Below, piece by piece: positions 60,868 through 64,000 of a stretch of DNA of 64,000 bases. Numbering within the stretch: position 1 is the first letter of the stretch; every line of letters starts with the position of its first letter. The translations under genes and the position numbers were made by a program. The stretch is from contig NZ_JALPVJ010000016.1 of assembly GCF_023544445.1 (NCBI RefSeq), forward strand, positions 124,001 to 188,000, written 5' to 3'. The DNA is from Actinoplanes sp. M2I2 (lineage in GTDB: Bacteria > Actinomycetota > Actinomycetes > Mycobacteriales > Micromonosporaceae). Below the pieces are notes generated by a model that saw only the letters and a list, made by a program, of their open reading frames with translations, ran no database searches and was not told where the DNA came from.

Positions 60868-61512
60868 CTAGGCTGCGGCCATCCCGGCCGGGTGGCGATC
60901 GCCCATCTCGGCGAAGACGGCCGCGTTGAGCCGGAAGGCCAGCTGCGACTCGGCGACGAGTTCGTCGAGCTCGGCCGGGCTGAACACGGACGGCAGGAGG
61001 TCGAGCCGCTCGCGGTACGCGGACTTGTAGGCCTTGGGGTCCGCGATCCCGGCGAAGCTGTAGAACGCGACGCCGCCCGACCCGAGCCCGTACGTCCGGG
61101 CGACCGACCGGCCGACTATGAGCCCGCCGCTGAGGTCGCCCAGGTAGCGGACGTAGTGATGGGCGATGAAATGCGCCGGCGAGGTGTGGCAGTGCTCCCG
61201 CAGCCGTTCCACGTAACGGAGCGTCGCGGGCAGGGGCTGCACCGCCGCGGACCCGAGGTGGGCCACGTCGGCCTCGAGCGACGGCACCCGATCGAGCGCC
61301 GGATCGGCGAAACCGGAGGCGATCACGTCGGTCCGCATCGAGGCGGCGGCCGCCTCGAGCTCGCGGTAGATGTGCAGGTATTGCGCGGTCAGCGCCGCGA
61401 AGCCCGGATAGGACACCTGCCCAGACATGAGCCGGGAGATGAAGCTGCGGGTCTCGGCCTCACGGTGCTCGGCCATGGTGGCGCGACGGATCCGGGTGGC
61501 GAACTCGGTCAT
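60868..61512 (-). CDS. Heme oxygenase, biliverdin-producing
   Basis: A 214-residue heme oxygenase of the HmuO type, which breaks heme to biliverdin, CO and iron. Proximal His is H16 in RRATMAEHREAETRSF; the distal helix shows HYVRYLGDLSGGLIVGR near 130. ATG 61512 (MTEF) is the likely start, with 24 bases to the iron box. The gene should act in heme-iron scavenging in the cytoplasm. It is under a DtxR/IdeR-type operator at 61537-61555, so expression should rise when iron is scarce. Confidence 0.94.
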   Translation of the reverse strand: MTEFATRIRRATMAEHREAETRSFISRLMSGQVSYPGFAALTAQYLHIYRELEAAAASMRTDVIASGFADPALDRVPSLEADVAHLGSAAVQPLPATLRYVERLREHCHTSPAHFIAHHYVRYLGDLSGGLIVGRSVARTYGLGSGGVAFYSFAGIADPKAYKSAYRERLDLLPSVFSPAELDELVAESQLAFRLNAAVFAEMGDRHPAGMAAA

Positions 61513-61536
61513 GGCCCACACCTTTCGAGCGACGTC

Positions 61537-61555
61537 TTAGGTCAGCCTCACCTAA
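61537..61555. promoter_or_regulatory. DtxR/IdeR iron box
   Basis: TTAGGTCAGCCTCACCTAA agrees with the IdeR/DtxR consensus (TTAGGTTAGSCTAACCTAA) at nearly all positions, and lies 24 bases before the heme oxygenase start. It is centred where a metal-bound repressor would block transcription. Confidence 0.92.
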
Positions 61556-61638
61556 AAGGCCGCCCCAAAGCAAGATCACCAGGGCCTTGACATTCGCCGC
61601 GCGGACCGGCGGCACGGCCGAGACCCCGGAGCTGCCGG

Positions 61639-61793
61639 GAGAGGAGCGCGCCGCGAGCGGCCGGAGAGGAGCGCGCCGCGAGCGGCCGGGAGAGGAGCGC
61701 GCCGCGAGCGGCCGGGAGAGGAGCCCGCCGCGAGCGGCCGGGAGAGGAGCCCGCCGCGAGCGGCCGGGAGAGGAGCGCGCCGCGAGCGGCCGG
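61639..61793. repeat. 26-bp tandem repeat, six copies
   Basis: The unit GAGAGGAGCGCGCCGCGAGC (first 20 bases, then GGCCGG) recurs at 61639, 61664, 61690, 61716, 61742 and 61768. Two copies have GAGCCCGCC. Spacings are 25 once and then 26. The array lies between the PepSY gene end and the iron box, and has no unique spacers. Confidence 0.9.
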
Positions 61794-61830
61794 GCGTACC
61801 GGACCCGGCCGCCGGCGACAGTGCCCGCGA

Positions 61831-62428
61831 TCAGTCGTCGTCGCCGTGCCGGCCGTGGTCGCCCCGGCCACCATGCCGATCGTCGTCACCCCCGCGGCCC
61901 CGGTCATCACGGCCGCGATCGTCGTCACGGCCCCGGTCATCGCGGCCCCGGTCATCGCGGCCTCGGTCATCGTCGCGGTCGTGGTCGGTGACGGCGCCGG
62001 TCCTGCGGTCGATGTCGAGGTCGTGCTCGACGCCGTTGAAGATCACTTCGACCTCCCAGATGGCCCGGCCGTGTTCGGTCTCCGCCTCGATCTTGGTGAC
62101 CCGCCCGCCGCCGACCGTGGCCAGCGCCCTGGCCCGCGCCTGCTCGGCCGGGAACGAGACCGCGGCAGTACCGGCGGCGCTGCCGAGCCCCGTCGACGCC
62201 GAGCCGCTGCCGCGCGGCGTCGGTGTGACCGAGCCGGGCTCGGCCGTCCGGAACGGCGACGGCGACGCCGACGCCGACGCCGACGAGGATGGCGACGAGG
62301 AGAAGCTGGGGTCGTCCGACGGGGTCGTCCGACGGGGTCGAGCTGTCGGCGGCGGCCAGCGCCGTTCCCGCGACACCGAAGACCGCGGCCGCACCGACCG
62401 CGGCAGCGAGGGCATACGAGCGCTTCAT
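61831..62428 (-). pseudogene. PepSY-domain protein frameshifted by 13-bp duplication
   Basis: The start at ATG 62428 (GGAGG seven to eleven bases before it) encodes a signal peptide MKRSYALAAAVGAAAVFGVAGTALAAA, then STPSDDPVGRPQ and loses the frame. The true continuation, read one base over, is STPSDDPSFSSSPSSSASA, a Ser/Ala linker, and the PepSY domain AEQARARALATVGGGRVTKIEAETEHGRAIWEVEVIFNGVEHDLDIDRRTGAV, ending with a long D/R/H/G-rich tail. GGGGTCGTCCGAC is exactly duplicated at 62308-62320 and 62321-62333; removal of one copy restores the complete frame. PepSY proteins are often tied to two-component systems. It lies 86 bases after the kinase gene. Confidence 0.88.
62308..62333. repeat. 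13-bp exact tandem duplication in PepSY gene
   Basis: GGGGTCGTCCGAC twice in tandem (62308-62320, 62321-62333), followed by another partial GGGGTCG. Thirteen bases shift the frame by one. It could arise by slippage and be reversed the same way. Confidence 0.92.
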
Positions 62429-62514
62429 GACTTTCCTCCAGGTTGTCGGTTGTTGACCCCTGGAGACTCTCCCGTTCCGGGATAGCGGCGCGCTGCATGA
62501 TCGATAAGGCCGGG

Positions 62515-63783
62515 TTAAGGCCGGCCGAGCCGCATCGTCACGACCGAGCCGTTCTCGCTGCCGGTGATCTCCAGCTGCCCACCCGCCGTCTGGGCCGCCC
62601 GCCGGGCGATGTCCAGGCCCAGGCCGGTCGAGTCGCCGCCGCTCACCCCGCGGCGGATCAGACCGGCCGGCATCCCGGGCCCGCGGTCGGCGATCGTCAG
62701 GACCGCGCCGCCGGGCGCCGCTTCCAGCCGTACGGAGAAGGGGGTCCGGTCGGGGGTGTGGGCGAAGACGTTGCCGAGGAGAGCGTCGATCGCGGCGCCC
62801 AGCTCGTCGGCCGACACCGCGACCGGCTGCGGCCCGGGCCCCCGGTCGACGGTCATCTCGCGCCCGGTGTCCTCGGCCAGCACTGCCCAGAACGCCGCCC
62901 GGTCGGCCACCACCGCGGCGGCGTCGCAGCCGGCCGGCTCGGCATCGGCGTCCGTGCGGCGCCGGGCCTGCTGGATCAGCCCGCTCACGGCCCGTTCCAG
63001 GGCGTCGGCGGCCGCGCTGAGCCGGGCGCTCTCCTCGGGGTCGCGCAGGCCCTCGGCTTCGAGGCGCAGGGCGGTCAGCGGCGTCCGCAGCCGGTGGGAC
63101 AGGTCGGCGACCTGTTCCCGTTCGGCGCGCAGCAGCTCCTGGATACGGCCGGCCAGGTGATTGAGCGCCCCGGCGACCTCGCGGACCTCCCGGGGCCCCT
63201 CGGGGGATGCCCGCGCGGTGAGCTCGGCGCCGGCGAGCCGGTGGGAGACGTCCGAGAGGTCGGTGATGGGCCGCACGATCGTACGGGCGAGCCGGTCGGC
63301 CACCAGGACGCCGAGCGCCACCAGCAGCGCGCCCAGCCCGAAGAGCACCAGCCAGGACCGGGTGACGCCGGCGCTGCCCTCGGCGGGCGAGACGACCGTA
63401 CGGATGACCGCCGGCCCGTCGGGGCGGCCCTGCACCGCCACGACGATCTCCCGGCCGCCGCCCGAGGCGACGGTGAGGCTCTGGCCCAGGCCGGCCAACC
63501 GCACCGCGGGCGTCCGGGGTGCGGCCGTGCCCAGCACCGTGTCGCCCGGCAGGAAGACGGTGATCGGGCGCCCGGTGGTGGCGGCCAGCTGCTCGACCGT
63601 GACCCTCAGATCGGCCGGTTCGGCCGTGCCGACCTGCGGCACGATGCTCTGGATGTCGGCGGTCGCGCGCACGGTCGCCCGGTCCTGCGCCACCTGCCGG
63701 ACGAGCAACGCGAGCGGCACCAGGAAGGCGATCATCATGAGGCTGGTGGTGGCCAGCACGAGCAGGGTGAGACGGCTCCTCAC
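62515..63783 (-). CDS. Sensor histidine kinase (OmpR-type system)
   Basis: A 422-residue membrane kinase. Two helices (about residues 5-25 and 145-165) flank an external domain of about 120 residues. A HAMP linker follows (RTIVRPITDLSDVSHRLAGAEL), HisKA with LSHRLRTPLTALRLE near residue 230, and HATPase ending with DRGPGMPAGLIRRGVSGGDSTGLGLDIARRAAQ. GTG 63783 overlaps the response-regulator stop (GTGA), so they are coupled. It is typical of PhoR/CseC-like envelope-sensing kinases. The PepSY gene follows. Confidence 0.93.
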   Translation of the reverse strand: MRSRLTLLVLATTSLMMIAFLVPLALLVRQVAQDRATVRATADIQSIVPQVGTAEPADLRVTVEQLAATTGRPITVFLPGDTVLGTAAPRTPAVRLAGLGQSLTVASGGGREIVVAVQGRPDGPAVIRTVVSPAEGSAGVTRSWLVLFGLGALLVALGVLVADRLARTIVRPITDLSDVSHRLAGAELTARASPEGPREVREVAGALNHLAGRIQELLRAEREQVADLSHRLRTPLTALRLEAEGLRDPEESARLSAAADALERAVSGLIQQARRRTDADAEPAGCDAAAVVADRAAFWAVLAEDTGREMTVDRGPGPQPVAVSADELGAAIDALLGNVFAHTPDRTPFSVRLEAAPGGAVLTIADRGPGMPAGLIRRGVSGGDSTGLGLDIARRAAQTAGGQLEITGSENGSVVTMRLGRP

Positions 63784-64000
63784 GGCTGCGGCTCCGGCGC
63801 GCCCAGCCGCACCCCGACGCCGCGGACGGTGTGCAGGTAACGGGGCGCGGTGGCACTCTCCCCCAGTTTGCGGCGCAGCCACGAGAGGTGCACGTCGACC
63901 GTCTTGTCGGCGCCGCCGTACGGGATCTGCCACACCTCGGTGAGCAGTTCGCGCTTGGTGACCACGTGCCCGGCCCGGGTGGCCAGGTGGTGCAGCAGGT
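63780..64000 (-). CDS. Response regulator, C-terminal DNA-binding part (window edge)
   Basis: Only the C-terminus is visible: LLHHLATRAGHVVTKRELLTEVW then GADKTVDVHLSWLRRKLGE, RYLHTVRGVGVRL, the winged helix of OmpR/PhoB regulators. The receiver domain continues past 64000. It ends four bases inside the kinase gene. Together they form one two-component system whose third gene is the PepSY protein. Confidence 0.93.
   Translation of the reverse strand, partial: LLHHLATRAGHVVTKRELLTEVWQIPYGGADKTVDVHLSWLRRKLGESATAPRYLHTVRGVGVRLGAPEPQP

Noticed and set aside
61639..61793. CRISPR-like look of the regular GC-rich repeats
   Set aside because: Units are contiguous with no unique spacers. No cas genes are present.

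Overview
The window is very GC-rich, uses many GTG starts, and packs genes with ATGA or GTGA overlaps. It also carries an iron-box-controlled heme oxygenase, a GH5/CBM2 cellulase behind a CebR-type operator, and large kinase and GGDEF regulators. Together these suggest a chromosomal segment of a filamentous actinomycete, most likely Micromonosporaceae (Actinoplanes-like). The genus is an inference from style and protein flavour. No rRNA, tRNA, CRISPR array or replication origin was seen.

Layout. 1-371 is a broken IS66-type transposase end. 411-7919 holds DinB and VOC proteins, a methyltransferase, a secreted M14 carboxypeptidase, a GNAT enzyme, an orphan histidine kinase, a KDPG-type aldolase, and a fusion of a nucleotidylyltransferase-like domain to a methyltransferase. 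7932-10357 is an accessory island: a decayed transposase, a lower-GC four-helix membrane protein with an apparent leaderless promoter, and an intact IS5/IS427-type element with ends and a TTA duplication. 10404-16285 has a universal stress protein, a Ser/Thr kinase and a sugar-acid catabolic unit (IlvD/Edd dehydratase, FAH-family hydrolase, SDR) around a divergent control region. 16354-19654 carries a molybdopterin oxidoreductase and a winged-helix protein. 20656-24751 is a tight ECF sigma / anti-sigma / ABC-transporter operon. 24809-25958 is a divergent oxidoreductase and MarR pair with a perfect operator. 25998-30465 passes from a diguanylate cyclase into a second accessory patch (small membrane protein, Asp-rich repeat protein, integrase fragment, SMI1/KNR4 protein). 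30577-41201 contains DinB, a secreted beta-trefoil-like protein, EamA, cellulase, two MarR-type regulators with paired palindromes, a SIS-domain protein, an ABC exporter and GNAT enzymes. 41476-46461 is one 1661-residue kinase-ATPase-GAF-GGDEF protein. 47244-48886 is an ABC-F resistance-type gene preceded by a tiny leader ORF and hairpins. 49667-51028 is a flavin disulfide reductase.

51029-53400 is an unusual repeat-rich, mostly non-coding stretch (40-bp, 55-bp and heptamer tandem repeats). 53403-60732 returns to housekeeping and accessory genes: a kinase-like TIGR02569 protein, AlkA-type glycosylase, a deleted phosphotransferase, peptide deformylase, a small regulator operon, an alpha/beta hydrolase, GNAT and a D-threonine-aldolase-like enzyme. 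60868-64000 has heme oxygenase under a DtxR/IdeR box, a 26-bp tandem array, a PepSY protein broken by an exact 13-bp tandem duplication, and a two-component system running off the right edge.

No single wholly new defence or biosynthetic system is proven. The best leads are the frameshifted (possibly switchable) PepSY gene beside its two-component system, the ABC-F attenuator with its shortened second ATPase domain, the nucleotidylyltransferase-methyltransferase fusion, the sigma-coupled ABC operon and the giant signalling protein.
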